DNA of 64,000 bases from Paenibacillus sp. 19GGS1-52 (GCF_022369515.1 NZ_CP059724.1:4092001-4156000); one strand, 5' to 3'; counted from the first letter of the stretch, positions 1 to 10,034 are shown. The notes: generated by a model from the letters alone, not told the origin. Program-made: numbers and translations.

Positions 1-106
1 GCCGGTTAACGGCGGCATTGACGATACGAACGAGGTGATGTTCTGGAATGTCGTCCTCTAAATCCATTGGCAAGCAAAGTTGGTCCATGGTATATTGAAT
101 GTACAA
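1..106 (-). CDS. IS1182-family transposase, N-terminal fragment (cut by window edge)
   Basis: Read on the minus strand from a TTG start at 106, this gives a 35-residue N-terminus containing MDQLCLPMDLEDD and HHLVRIVNAAVNR, which I recognise as the usual beginning of IS1182-type DDE transposases in Paenibacillus. A strong AGGAGAGG ribosome binding site at 113-120 lies six bases upstream of the TTG; an ATG at 88 is a less well placed alternative. The reading frame is open to the window edge, so completeness and the catalytic DDE residues cannot be judged. The upstream insertion-sequence end must lie between about 120 and 200, but its inverted repeat cannot be confirmed without the other end. 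Recognition is from memory of the family, not from a search. Confidence 0.72.
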   Translation of the reverse strand, partial: MYIQYTMDQLCLPMDLEDDIPEHHLVRIVNAAVNR

Positions 107-220
107 AAGAAACCTCTCCTTGATTTAAAATGGTTGGTCGCACTTCCATTTTAACAAAGAAAGGTTTCTTTTTTTATGATTTTTAGAAGGATTGTAGATA
201 CGAGTCCCGCTTAAACAGCG

Positions 221-428
221 GAGAGGACGGAACGATTGTGGAAAAGCGATAGCGTTCGCCTTGGTCTCCGGATTTTCACCGCTAAGGGGAATGAAAAAAA
301 TCTGGAGACCACAGCGATTGAAACAACGGTCCGTTCGCGGAGCGTCCTCACAAGCGCAATGTCTATCTGACTCCAAAAAAGAGCTGTCCCAAGCAGCCAT
401 TTCATGGCTTATGGGACAGCCCCTTTTA
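221..428 (-). repeat. Dispersed composite hairpin repeat, copy A
   Basis: Two parts lie directly downstream of the SLH gene in its direction of transcription: a terminator-like hairpin (375-425) and a long imperfect palindrome (221-349). The palindrome arms both contain GGTCTCC(G/A)GATTTT next to the loop and GAGGACG at the outer ends. The same order of hairpin and palindrome arm recurs downstream of the solute-binding protein gene at 58321-58446, with clear base identity including GAGGACGC, CGTTGTT and ATCGCT. The short open frames across this stretch are by-products of the palindrome. Function unknown; it resembles a REP/BIME-like or MITE-like intergenic element. Confidence 0.7.
375..425 (-). 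terminator. Rho-independent terminator of the SLH gene
   Basis: The stem is made by GCTGTCCCA (383-391) and TGGGACAGC (412-420), with a nested AGCCAT/ATGGCT stem inside. On the minus strand it is followed by a run of six T (375-380). It sits about 40 bases after the stop of the SLH-domain gene. Confidence 0.8.
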
Positions 429-462
429 CTTTTAATATAAATGACTTCAATTCCCTGCTGAA

Positions 463-3400
463 CTAGATCAGCTTCAGTGCGCTTAACATTCGATAGATCA
501 TCTCGGCACTTTCGGCGCGAGTTGTGACCTTATTGGCTTGTATGCTAAAAGCATCCTTGATCTTAACAATACCCGCTTTCAGCACAACATCCACTGCCTC
601 GGCGGACCAAGTCTTATATCCAGCGGAGGTATCGAACTTCACTACATAGCCTGTACTATTCTGCTGATTGCCTCCATAGAGAAGTGCTTGATACAATATA
701 GCCACCATTTCCTGCTGCGTAATTGTCTGGTCGGGCTTGAAGCTGCCATCTGTATATCCTTTGAGTAGACCAGCCTGAACGGCCGCCGTCACTGCTTCGG
801 CGTACCAAGCTCCCTGCTTGACATCTTTAAAGCCGGAAGTTCCAGATGTTGGGAGTATCCCAAGCGCTTTGACAAGCATAGTCGCTGCTTCCGCGCGGGT
901 TACCGATGTATCTGGCTTAAATGAACCGTCACTATACCCTTTAACAACCGTGCGCACAGCCAATTTGTCTATCGCTGTTTTGGCAAAATTCGTGGCTGGC
1001 ACATCCTTAAATTCGCCTTGACCTGCTACTAGCGAATAGACTGAGTTTCCTTTACGGTATATGGTTGCTGTGATCTTGTCACCGTCTTGCATGAACACAA
1101 CCGGAACTGGTATTACTTGTCCACCGGAAGCATCAATCATTACCGCAGATAACGTTTCTCCTGACTGTACGGGTTTATTGATCGTAATAATGTGACCGAT
1201 GTAACGGTCTGCAGTAGTAAGCTCAACAGCTGCTCCACCGGAGATTTGTTTGCTGATTGAGAATTCATAGGGTTGACCCACCTGCTGAATCTTTTGGGCG
1301 ACTAGCAGCTTTTGTGCCGCCTCGGCAGATAAGCCCTTTAAAGGAGCCATGGTGAGAATAAAATCGGTTTTCTCTGCGTCAGTACCTGACTCACCAAAAA
1401 ATCCAGCCGGAATAACAAACCCGCTTTCTGCGCCTTGGATCTGTAGAACTGCATCCTTATCTTTTCCAATAATTTTGCTTAATTGGCTTCCGCCAAGCGT
1501 TACTTTCATTACATCGGCACTCTCAGTAAGCTGGATAGTCATTGTATTGGCTTTTCCACTCCAATTGGCCAATTCAGTCTCCAATACCTTATCGTCCAGC
1601 TTAATGATTGCTTCGGAGCTTCCGTCTGCATTTTTACTGACTTCCGTTACTGCAAGTTTGCTTGAATTACTCTTGTCCACCACTGGTGTGACAATGCTCG
1701 GCAAACCGCCGCCACCGCCTAAACTACCTCCACCTGGGCTTCCACCATCTGGGCTTCCTCCACCCGAACTGCCGTTGGAAGAAGGATAATCCTTGACTAC
1801 ATAGAAGCTTTCATGTTTGCCAGGGGAAGTAACAGTAACCAGTAGTACATTGAACTCATCACTGAGATTAAGACCATTAACTTCAGCTAAAGTTTGTCCG
1901 GATGCTACTGTTTTCTCACCATACAACTCTCCAAAATAAGAATACACTCTAACCCTATCACCAGCATTTAACCCAACAACTTTAACGGAATCAGCAGCGC
2001 CTAGCGCATTTACTACTGTAATCTGACTAGGTTGTGGAGCTAGGGTCATCCGATCCAGAATTTCCACCAGAGAATATCCCGGCGCTCTGCTTCCATCATG
2101 ATCCAGCAGATGAACACCGATTGCAATCGCTCCATCCGGTATGATTGTTCCTAGTGGAATGGACAGAACATAGTATGCTTGCCCTGAGCCTGCAATGATT
2201 CCAATAGGTTCTCCAATGCTGCCATCCTCGCCTTCAAAAGATACTTCATAGCTATCTCCGGAAATCTCCCCAACAGAGGCCTCAAAGCTAACTTTGCCTC
2301 CTATTGAAGCTAGAGACGTATCATAATCAAGCAGCTGAGGATTTTCAACATAATACGTATCGTAGTCCCAAAGTCGAATAATACGTTGTGAGTCTAGTTG
2401 CAGTACACTATTTTCAAAATCCTTTGATATAACTGGAATGATTCCAATCCTTTTGACCGATTTAGGTAGGGATTTACTCAATTTATGCACAAATGAACCG
2501 TCTGATTGTTTTTCGTAACTATGAATATAATCATCAAAGACACCAGTTACTGGATTATTGGAAGCATCATAATAACGAATACAGTAGCTGTTAACGGTCA
2601 CGGCTGCTGGACCCGGAATTATCGTCAAATCCCCGTCGATCATAAGCGGGTCCCAGTCCTCATCTATAAAGAAGGCGTCAACAGGACGCATTCCGTCTAC
2701 CAATTCACCCTTCAAGCTATCAAAACTGTCGAACCTGCTAAGCACAAACTGAGAACCATTTCCTGTAAACAGAATAAGCTTGCCATCTTTCTTAATATAC
2801 CCATAGCCTGCCGTGAAGGGAAGTTTAAAGATAGGATTAAAAGTGTCCCTATCATAGATGGCATCCGTGCCCAGCACTAAATTTCCTTTAGCGAATAACA
2901 AGTGTGCGGAATAATAACCGTACTTATATTGTCCGTAGACCGTGCTCAGATCATTTGCGGCTAATCTTCGCGCACCATAATAAACGTATCCACTATCTTC
3001 AATGATTTCCTTAGTACCACTATTGTCCCCATCTGTAGTCTGCTGTAGAATCGCTCCAGTAGTAGTATCCATCTTATAAAGCTGACTTCTTGATGTGCCT
3101 GACTCACCAATATATAGAATGGACGAATCCGCATTCATCGTTAGATGTGGCGTACTATAGCTCACTGGATAATTCTTATAAACCGAATCAAATACGCCGA
3201 TATTACCCCAAGAGCTAGAATTGACATAATAGACTTTGCCTATCCCTGCTGCAACATCCTTGGTTGGTTCCCCGACTTCAAGTTCTGTGATAGGAGCCAT
3301 AAAGTTGCTTTCGTTCACTGTATCTATCTTGGCAATATGTGAACTGCCACTTAGCGCAACGTATATTATCCCATTTCGAATGTCAACGTCAACTGGATAG

Positions 3401-4506
3401 GAGCCGATGTAACGATCAGCAATGACCTTGAATGACTCACTGTCAATTTGCAGCAGTCGATTCGTATCCTTCGACACAGCGTATAGGTACTTTTCATTTT
3501 GTCCCATAACCAATGCATTTAGGCCGTGGTCTAATGAAATCACATCTTGACCATTCTGATATTCTATCGCCTTAGGAGTAACCGTAGGCAAATTTAAAGA
3601 TCGCTTGCGTATGACCGTGGTCCCACTATCATTATTGAAAACGTTGCGGCTGTGGTCGACCACCATTAATAAGGTATAATCATTGCTGTTATCGCTGTAG
3701 GTGACCACGTTTATGCCTTCATCTTTGGTGTACACACCTAGCCTTGTATAGACATAAAGATCATCGATGGCCAAGATTCCTTCCATATTGCTGGAAATCA
3801 TCCGTCCAGTCCGCTGATCGCGCTTCGAACCGGCATAAATATTCCCATCGTTTACTAGCAGAGGCGTACCACCTTGTTTAGACCAAATCTTTTCTCCATA
3901 TGTCGCAAGATATGCACTAACTCTTGGATTGGTAATCCCCTCTTCCCCAGCAAACAGAAGATGTGTTTCCCGGTCAACAACCAGCTTCGGCTCATAAATT
4001 AAGTTCTCAATAATCGTATCTTTTCCAGTAAGTAAATCAATACGATGAATGTTGCACCACTGGTCACCAGTGGCATAATACAAGCTGTTGCCATCCACGG
4101 CAACCTGGTAAGGTTTCTCTTTCGTAGGAATAGGTGCCTCCAGAGTCTGGGTATCCAAATTAACAACAGCGATAAAAGTTGCACCGCTTAACGCTACATA
4201 CAGCTTGTTATTCATCATATCCATGCCTCTAGGCTGACTTCCGACAGCAAGTCTTTTCTCGATTTGGAGGTTATCTTTGTTAATTAACAGCAATTGACTG
4301 GTTTCATAGGCCGTCGCATACAAATAACCTCTCTGATCATCCATTTTTATAGCTTCTAACTTCGAACCGGTATCGATAGATGTTTCCAACACAACTGAAC
4401 CTAAGGCAGCAGCATTGGAAACGGCGGACCTGCCCGAATAAATACTGGAAAAACATAACGCAATAATACCTAACACGGCAATTTTTCTTTTGAAATTACG
4501 AATCAT
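463..4506 (-). CDS. SLH-domain surface protein with N-terminal beta-propeller-like repeats
   Basis: A secreted cell-surface protein of 1347 residues. A signal peptide covers about residues 1-33. A long N-terminal part has repeats such as GSYPVDVDIRNG and ALSGSSHIAKID, typical of YVTN/PQQ-like beta-propellers. A Gly/Ser/Pro-rich linker lies near residues 912-940, and three SLH domains fill about the last 180 residues, with the repeated motif GYSDGSFKPD or GYTDGSFKPD followed by TRAE or QQE. SLH domains bind pyruvylated secondary wall polymer, so the protein should sit on the wall with the propeller outward. I chose the ATG at 4506 because AGGAG lies seven bases upstream; an ATG 30 bases earlier would place that site inside the gene. 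It appears monocistronic and ends in a terminator. The ligand of the propeller is unknown. Confidence 0.85.
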   Translation of the reverse strand: MIRNFKRKIAVLGIIALCFSSIYSGRSAVSNAAALGSVVLETSIDTGSKLEAIKMDDQRGYLYATAYETSQLLLINKDNLQIEKRLAVGSQPRGMDMMNNKLYVALSGATFIAVVNLDTQTLEAPIPTKEKPYQVAVDGNSLYYATGDQWCNIHRIDLLTGKDTIIENLIYEPKLVVDRETHLLFAGEEGITNPRVSAYLATYGEKIWSKQGGTPLLVNDGNIYAGSKRDQRTGRMISSNMEGILAIDDLYVYTRLGVYTKDEGINVVTYSDNSNDYTLLMVVDHSRNVFNNDSGTTVIRKRSLNLPTVTPKAIEYQNGQDVISLDHGLNALVMGQNEKYLYAVSKDTNRLLQIDSESFKVIADRYIGSYPVDVDIRNGIIYVALSGSSHIAKIDTVNESNFMAPITELEVGEPTKDVAAGIGKVYYVNSSSWGNIGVFDSVYKNYPVSYSTPHLTMNADSSILYIGESGTSRSQLYKMDTTTGAILQQTTDGDNSGTKEIIEDSGYVYYGARRLAANDLSTVYGQYKYGYYSAHLLFAKGNLVLGTDAIYDRDTFNPIFKLPFTAGYGYIKKDGKLILFTGNGSQFVLSRFDSFDSLKGELVDGMRPVDAFFIDEDWDPLMIDGDLTIIPGPAAVTVNSYCIRYYDASNNPVTGVFDDYIHSYEKQSDGSFVHKLSKSLPKSVKRIGIIPVISKDFENSVLQLDSQRIIRLWDYDTYYVENPQLLDYDTSLASIGGKVSFEASVGEISGDSYEVSFEGEDGSIGEPIGIIAGSGQAYYVLSIPLGTIIPDGAIAIGVHLLDHDGSRAPGYSLVEILDRMTLAPQPSQITVVNALGAADSVKVVGLNAGDRVRVYSYFGELYGEKTVASGQTLAEVNGLNLSDEFNVLLVTVTSPGKHESFYVVKDYPSSNGSSGGGSPDGGSPGGGSLGGGGGLPSIVTPVVDKSNSSKLAVTEVSKNADGSSEAIIKLDDKVLETELANWSGKANTMTIQLTESADVMKVTLGGSQLSKIIGKDKDAVLQIQGAESGFVIPAGFFGESGTDAEKTDFILTMAPLKGLSAEAAQKLLVAQKIQQVGQPYEFSISKQISGGAAVELTTADRYIGHIITINKPVQSGETLSAVMIDASGGQVIPVPVVFMQDGDKITATIYRKGNSVYSLVAGQGEFKDVPATNFAKTAIDKLAVRTVVKGYSDGSFKPDTSVTRAEAATMLVKALGILPTSGTSGFKDVKQGAWYAEAVTAAVQAGLLKGYTDGSFKPDQTITQQEMVAILYQALLYGGNQQNSTGYVVKFDTSAGYKTWSAEAVDVVLKAGIVKIKDAFSIQANKVTTRAESAEMIYRMLSALKLI

Positions 4507-4633
4507 GCAAATGCTCCTCTTCCCATATCTTCTCACTCATTTCCCAGTATATTGTAAATCACAACTCTATGTATACATAAAAATATTCTATGATTTAGAG
4601 AATCGTTACCCAAGAAAAATAGCCCGTAATCTC

Positions 4634-4658
4634 CTTCTTTCCGATTAACGGAAAGAAG
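4634..4658 (-). terminator. Hairpin downstream of the GH94 gene
   Basis: A perfect ten-base-pair stem (CTTCTTTCCG at 4634-4643, CGGAAAGAAG at 4649-4658) with a five-base loop lies 60 bases after the stop of the phosphorylase gene. There is no T-run directly next to the stem; a TATTTTT stretch follows about 14 bases later on the minus strand. It may end the LacI-esterase-phosphorylase transcript or protect its 3' end. Confidence 0.45.
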
Positions 4659-4718
4659 CGATCACAAGCCATTGTCCCCCATGTCAACCTGTCTGTTCCT
4701 ACTACAGTTGAACTTTGC

Positions 4719-7700
4719 TTACATATAAATCTCCACAACCGTACCTTCTGCGGTACGAAGACTTTCAAAGTCGGCCCGTTTGATCCGCAAACCGCCTAAA
4801 CGGTAAGGATTATCCAAGCGCTCAGCCTGCACCTCTCGGCCATTTACCGTTACTGAACGGAGGTGTCCCTCCGAGCAATGATAGATGAAGGCAGTCGGAG
4901 CACCCGCAAATTCAAAGTCAAAACGAGTTCCGTTCAGCTCATCCGGCAGGATAGGATCGATGATCAGGTCACCGCCGTCCTCACGTATGCCCAGCACATT
5001 GGAGATCAGCTGGTTCATGTAGATTCCGGGACCACTGGAATAAATTCTCCAGCCGCCCTTCACTGCAACCTTGCCACTGCGCAGTTCCTCAAAACGCTGC
5101 TGCGCTTCGTAACGGGTAGCGAATTTGCCATCCGAGCTGCTGAAATAGGCATTGCTCTGGCGCAGCTCTGCATTAGGCACAGCATCCCGGATACCAATCG
5201 GGTTAATGACAGCCAACCCTTTCCATACCTGATCGCGTTTGCCGATCTTAGCCATGGCCTCCACGAAGCGGATATGGGCATGTACATATTGCAATCCAAT
5301 CTCACGGCCGAAATTGGCCGCTTGCTCTGCACGTTTGAAGTGCAGGCTGACACCGCCGGCATATTGCGCCGGACGATTCATTAGACGCACGCCATCAGGA
5401 CACAGGAACTGCTCCTGGATCAGCTGGTAATGCGACTCCATCTGTTCAGGTGTAAGCAGCTCGCCAATCATACTGCGGGTCATTGGCAGCAAGCGGTACT
5501 GAATACCGGTCTCCTTGTCATCAGGATGAACCATCAGTTTGGCATCCTGCGGATCTTCAAAGAACAGAAAACCTGGAATCACATCCGTTCCCAGCATGTA
5601 CTGGTTGAAATCGCTTTTGATCCCTTCTGCTAGCTGTTTCAGTTCATCCGACCAGCCAGTATCTACACCTTGCAGCACTCCAGACAACCCCAGTACCGTT
5701 TGATAAGTCAAAGCGACCGTCCAACTACTGACCATATACTGCTTCAATTGGGCGTTTGCAGGCTGGAGCGTATCGTCCCAATCCCCATCGCCGTAAGAGG
5801 ACAGGTACGTGTCATGCAGGAAATGCGATTTGATATAATCCAGTTCCTTGATCGCATGCTCGCGAACCGAAACCGTCGTCTCCGTGAAGTCGAAGCTGTG
5901 CTTGCGTGTATATGGAACTTGCTCATCCAATAGTGCATAATCGCGGGTCACCCGTAAATAATCGCCCAATACTTTAAGTGGCCAGACAATAATGTCGCCA
6001 TGACTTTCTTCCTGCTGAATGCCAGCATACTTGTCGAACATAAACCATTGCGGCCAAGAGCCATCGTCCTCATATTGATGGGCAAATACCTGCAATAGGA
6101 TCTCCCGCACTTGTTCGTAGTTGTGAGTAGCCAAGAAATATTCCACTGGGCCTTGGCAAACATCGCGAGTACCCCAGGCTGCACCGCCGTACTGCTCTAG
6201 TCCATGCGGCATCGAGTAGTGAACGAGCATATTGTGAGTATACCACCAAGCCAAAGCGTTAACCTTGAACAGTTCCCCTTCAGCTCCGCCCTGCTTGGTC
6301 AGCTTGAAGCCATTCATGACGTCGGCAAAAAATTCGCGGTAACGCAGAATCTCATCATCTACCGTATGAGTAGTGAATGGAAGTTCTCTGCCATCCAGCA
6401 CTCCTTGCACCGTTAAAGTCCAATCGGAGCTTGAATCTAGTTCAAGGACAACAAGGGAAGAGCTACCTTGCAACATTCCATCTACCGCTCCTTGGATCTC
6501 TCCTTGCAGCGATCTTTCTACGAGCAGGGACTCATCGCCCAGATGGTAAGACGCACCATCCAAGATCATACGGTAGGCCAGATCCGGATATACGGATGCG
6601 CTGGAACCCGACTTCTCAGCGCGGAATGTCAGCATTCGACCATTCGCGTCCTGAGACATTTGATAAGGTACTTCGTACTCGGAGATATTCATCGTAATCT
6701 GATTGCTAACCAGGAAGCGGTAGGCTGTCCCGCTTACAGAAGTAACATGCAGCTTTATTTCCGGTGAATCCATGGTTGTATGATTCGTTATGACCAAAGT
6801 TTCGGATGCCGTTTTATAATACCAACGAACATAATTGAAGCCGATTTCGAATAACGAAGGCATTGTTAACAAATGGTATTGCCCATCCATCTCCACATAA
6901 ATGCGCTGACCCGACGTTTTGTACACATTCAATGCGCTGCGGGCATTAGACATCATTTTATTGAAATTTGTATTGCCAACTACGACCTGAGAATTAAAAA
7001 TACCGTACATGTACGAGGTAGTTGAAATCACTTCCGGGTTCTGCCGCGCATTGTCCCCGCTCATCAGAATATGCCCATGCGGACGTTCGACGAGAAGTTC
7101 CTTGCTCTTGAGTACGACATGTTCGTAGGTGTCTGTAAAGAAGGCTAATAACTGATCGCCTGCCCATTCCTCCTCAAATCTCTGTGGGAACAGGGCAGTC
7201 AGTTCCTCTTCCAGCATCGTCTCGGTTTGTAGGGGGCTACCCAGTTGCGGAGACACTGCCACACGATTCAACCAAACGCTACTCTCGGATACATTGTCCA
7301 GAGTCTGCATCTTCTCCCAAGCTTGGTGCAGAGAGGATTGATACTCAAGCTCCGAGATCGCGGCGGGATGATCTTCACGGAAGAGTCCGTAAAAGGTGAA
7401 GCGGGCTTGACCATTCAAATCTATTAGACCAGATTGAAGCGCCGTATAGGCAAATTCGTATTGGTAGACTTCATTTGCTAGTCTCTCCTGAAATAATGCC
7501 TCCGGTCTGTCTGTTTCCTTATAAGATAATCCGAAGAACTGAAAACCATCGGTGGAATATCCGGCTGCTCCTGTGAGTAATCCCTGCTGAAGGTACGGGA
7601 ACTTGCCGTCTTGCGGCTGATTCTGGCGCGAGCAGACCACATATCCTTTTTCCTTATCTTCAAATACAGTATGATCGATATATTGGGATAAATAGGCTTC

Positions 7701-8141
7701 ATTGCTCAAGACTGCACCGGGAGAGGCAATGCCTACGTCCTGCGTATATATAATATCCAACAGCACATCTGTGCCTTCAACCGTTACATCCCAGAACCAG
7801 ATTCCATTCTCCGCCAGCGTAAATATTACCTGATAGCGGATGATTTCTTTAAGTTCTTGACCTGCCTGCTCAGGAAGAATCTCCCCCTGCCATACCAGGC
7901 GGTCGCCATCCTGGCGGAAACGGCTGCCCGATTTGACACCTAGCAGTGGAAACGCTTGAATACCTTCCTGTAGATGCAACCTAATGTACAGATTCCCTGG
8001 CGCTCCGTCAACCACATTGGACAGCAGCTGATTGATCATCATCTTGCCACCGAATGCCTGATAGAGGTCCCCGCTTTCCAGAAACGTAAAGGTTAATCCG
8101 GCTTGTTGAAGAGACCGTTTGGAACTTGTGATCGTTGTCAT
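4719..8141 (-). CDS. 1,2-beta-oligoglucan phosphorylase (GH94)
   Basis: A cytoplasmic phosphorylase of 1140 residues that should split beta-1,2-linked glucan oligosaccharides with phosphate to glucose-1-phosphate and a shortened chain. The size and N-terminal pattern (AFGGKMMINQ, YLRLHL-like, PLLGVKSGSRFR, WFWDVTVEG, LSNEAYLSQY) match what I remember of the Listeria innocua enzyme of about 1110 residues, which sets this branch apart from the roughly 800-residue cellobiose phosphorylases. The catalytic Asp sits in GDGDWDD near residue 764; the (alpha/alpha)6 barrel includes GAAWGTRDVCQGP and DGSWPQW. No signal peptide is present. AAGGGAG lies nine bases before the ATG. It is the last gene of the LacI-esterase-phosphorylase operon. 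No importer or endo-beta-1,2-glucanase is seen nearby, so the substrate must enter by a system outside the window. Confidence 0.85.
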   Translation of the reverse strand: MTTITSSKRSLQQAGLTFTFLESGDLYQAFGGKMMINQLLSNVVDGAPGNLYIRLHLQEGIQAFPLLGVKSGSRFRQDGDRLVWQGEILPEQAGQELKEIIRYQVIFTLAENGIWFWDVTVEGTDVLLDIIYTQDVGIASPGAVLSNEAYLSQYIDHTVFEDKEKGYVVCSRQNQPQDGKFPYLQQGLLTGAAGYSTDGFQFFGLSYKETDRPEALFQERLANEVYQYEFAYTALQSGLIDLNGQARFTFYGLFREDHPAAISELEYQSSLHQAWEKMQTLDNVSESSVWLNRVAVSPQLGSPLQTETMLEEELTALFPQRFEEEWAGDQLLAFFTDTYEHVVLKSKELLVERPHGHILMSGDNARQNPEVISTTSYMYGIFNSQVVVGNTNFNKMMSNARSALNVYKTSGQRIYVEMDGQYHLLTMPSLFEIGFNYVRWYYKTASETLVITNHTTMDSPEIKLHVTSVSGTAYRFLVSNQITMNISEYEVPYQMSQDANGRMLTFRAEKSGSSASVYPDLAYRMILDGASYHLGDESLLVERSLQGEIQGAVDGMLQGSSSLVVLELDSSSDWTLTVQGVLDGRELPFTTHTVDDEILRYREFFADVMNGFKLTKQGGAEGELFKVNALAWWYTHNMLVHYSMPHGLEQYGGAAWGTRDVCQGPVEYFLATHNYEQVREILLQVFAHQYEDDGSWPQWFMFDKYAGIQQEESHGDIIVWPLKVLGDYLRVTRDYALLDEQVPYTRKHSFDFTETTVSVREHAIKELDYIKSHFLHDTYLSSYGDGDWDDTLQPANAQLKQYMVSSWTVALTYQTVLGLSGVLQGVDTGWSDELKQLAEGIKSDFNQYMLGTDVIPGFLFFEDPQDAKLMVHPDDKETGIQYRLLPMTRSMIGELLTPEQMESHYQLIQEQFLCPDGVRLMNRPAQYAGGVSLHFKRAEQAANFGREIGLQYVHAHIRFVEAMAKIGKRDQVWKGLAVINPIGIRDAVPNAELRQSNAYFSSSDGKFATRYEAQQRFEELRSGKVAVKGGWRIYSSGPGIYMNQLISNVLGIREDGGDLIIDPILPDELNGTRFDFEFAGAPTAFIYHCSEGHLRSVTVNGREVQAERLDNPYRLGGLRIKRADFESLRTAEGTVVEIYM

Positions 8142-8211
8142 TTCTTCGCACTCCCTTATCTCTTGGCGGCTTAACGCCGCTAATATTCTGTCATTATTGT
8201 TGCCTTCTCAC

Positions 8212-8973
8212 TTACAGCGGAAGCCAGTCCAGCACCCGTCGCAACTGTCGATCCCAATAGCCCCATTCATGCTCACCAGGACCTTCTTCATAGGTGACTT
8301 GAAGGCCTATTTGTCTGGCATGCTCCAGAAATGAACGATTGCCGTCATATAAGAAATCTTCCGTACCGCAACACTGGAATAACAAGGGCTGATTTCCCAT
8401 AAGGGCAACCTTGTCAGATAGAGCGAACAGATCATCATCGCTATCCTGAAGTTCGCCTACAGATCCAAAGATCCGTTCCACTTCTCCTATATGAAAACCA
8501 TTCGGACCGCTTACGCGCCCAACAATGTCTACACCGCCAGACAGACTCGCTGCTGCCGCATAAATCTCCGGATGGCGGAGTGCCAGCTTGAAGGCCCCGT
8601 ATCCCCCCATCGAGATACCGGCTACGAAAGTATCCTCTCTCCTGCTGGATATTGGAAAAAGCTTCTGCACCAATTTCGGCAATTCTTGGCTTAAGTAAGT
8701 GAAATAGGACCCGCCCTGCTTCATATCCGTATAATAGCTGCGGTCCACGCGTGGCAGTATAAGTGCCAACCCTTTGTCTTCAGCATAACGCTCAATAGCG
8801 GATTGACGTGTCCATTCCGTATGGTCGCCTCCCAGTCCGTGCAGCAGATACATAACGGGCAGCTTTCCACCACGTTCGGCACGGAGCGGAGCATTCAGTG
8901 GAATCATTGCATTAACTTCCGTTGACATGCCCAGTGTTTCCGAGAATAGTGATACTTGAACAAAAGCCAACAT
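8212..8973 (-). CDS. Cytosolic alpha/beta-hydrolase esterase (EstA / esterase D-like)
   Basis: A 253-residue serine esterase without signal peptide, of the esterase D/tributyrin esterase family. The nucleophile is in GISMGGYG, the acid probably the Asp in CGTEDFLYD, and the His in GEHEWGYW; the oxyanion region is LLHGLGGDHTEW. Family members remove short acyl groups from sugars or other small esters. The start at 8973 is preceded by GGAGATG. The gene begins 13 bases after the LacI stop, and the phosphorylase follows after 70 bases, so the three are probably one transcript. Position suggests it removes acyl substituents from oligosaccharides before phosphorolysis; that role is inference. Confidence 0.85.
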   Translation of the reverse strand: MLAFVQVSLFSETLGMSTEVNAMIPLNAPLRAERGGKLPVMYLLHGLGGDHTEWTRQSAIERYAEDKGLALILPRVDRSYYTDMKQGGSYFTYLSQELPKLVQKLFPISSRREDTFVAGISMGGYGAFKLALRHPEIYAAAASLSGGVDIVGRVSGPNGFHIGEVERIFGSVGELQDSDDDLFALSDKVALMGNQPLLFQCCGTEDFLYDGNRSFLEHARQIGLQVTYEEGPGEHEWGYWDRQLRRVLDWLPL

Positions 8974-8986
8974 GAATCATCTCCGA

Positions 8987-9979
8987 TTAACTGTGAGTTG
9001 TGACCGACTTGCGTTCAATCAGCTCAATCTTGAGCTTGTAGAAATCATTTACAGTTTCGCCATTCAATTTCTGAAACAACAGGTGACCCGCCAAAGAACC
9101 GGACTCATACATCGGTTGTCGGATCGTTGTCAGCGGAGGCTGAATATACTCAGCCAATTGAATATCATCGAATCCAATCACTGAAATCTCATCGGGTACG
9201 GAAATTCCGCCTTCTTCGAACGCCTTCATGCCGCCGACCGCCATTTCATCATTAGCATAAAAGATAGCTGAGGGAAGCTCACCCTGCATCAGCATCATCT
9301 GGGTCGCCTTATAGCCGCCATCACGGATAAAGCTGCCGCTTAACTTCCATTTTGCTTTTTCTTCAAGTCCAGCTTCGTGCATCGCCCGTAAATATCCTTG
9401 ATAACGCAGCGTATTGTTGTATGAATTGGCAGGGCCGCTAATGTAGGCGATGGTGTTATGGCCTTTTTCAATCAGATAACGGGTTGCGCTGTAACCCCCC
9501 TGCTCGCCATCGACCACTACGTTGATAAGCCCCTCCCCGGAAATTAAACGATCCATCACGATAATTGGAAAGCGACTGCCCGCCGCAGCCTGTAAAATTT
9601 CATCCGTTATATTGTGGGCCAGCACGATGGCGCCATCCACTCTTTTTTCCAGCAAAAATCGAACTGCCGTTGAATCCTTTCCGCCCATCGAACTACAAGC
9701 GATAAGATCATACGAGTGGGACAACGTTACATCCTGTATACTGCGGATCAGTTCCGAATAATACGGACCGGACAAATCCGTCAAGATCAACGCAATCGTA
9801 TTGGTTCGGCTTCTTTTTAGATCCATGGCAAAACCATTCTTCTGATAGTTCAGCTGTCTTGCCGCTTCTAGTACCTTTTCTTTAGTCACGGCACTAACCT
9901 TGCTGTCACCACTAAGCGCATACGAAGCCGTCGACAGCGCCACGCCTGCCAGCTTGGCCACATCCTTAATCGTTGCCAT
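8987..9979 (-). CDS. LacI-family transcriptional regulator of the beta-1,2-glucan operon
   Basis: A 330-residue repressor with an N-terminal helix-turn-helix (MATIKDVAKLAGVALSTASYALSG), a hinge helix around residues 45-60 (FAMDLKRSRTNTIALIL) and a periplasmic-binding-protein-like sugar domain, including DEISVIGFDDIQLAEYIQPPLTTIRQP near the C-terminus. It is the first gene of the minus-strand operon, so autoregulation is likely. A perfect 16-base palindrome of LacI type (10035-10050) lies 56 bases upstream of the start, and a second related site sits at the distal promoter. The ligand is presumably a beta-1,2-oligoglucan or a breakdown product, by association with the phosphorylase. Confidence 0.88.
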   Translation of the reverse strand: MATIKDVAKLAGVALSTASYALSGDSKVSAVTKEKVLEAARQLNYQKNGFAMDLKRSRTNTIALILTDLSGPYYSELIRSIQDVTLSHSYDLIACSSMGGKDSTAVRFLLEKRVDGAIVLAHNITDEILQAAAGSRFPIIVMDRLISGEGLINVVVDGEQGGYSATRYLIEKGHNTIAYISGPANSYNNTLRYQGYLRAMHEAGLEEKAKWKLSGSFIRDGGYKATQMMLMQGELPSAIFYANDEMAVGGMKAFEEGGISVPDEISVIGFDDIQLAEYIQPPLTTIRQPMYESGSLAGHLLFQKLNGETVNDFYKLKIELIERKSVTTHS

Positions 9980-10034
9980 TCACATCAACCTTTCCCCACA
10001 ATAAAACTATGACGCTCATTAATAGAACCCTTTC

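Noticed and set aside
125-400. 91-codon frame on the minus strand near the left edge
   Set aside because: It runs across a palindrome and terminator hairpin; the sequence is explained by the dispersed repeat.
4863-5384. 173-codon plus-strand frame opposite the GH94 gene
   Set aside because: It is antisense to a well supported gene and has no initiation signal.
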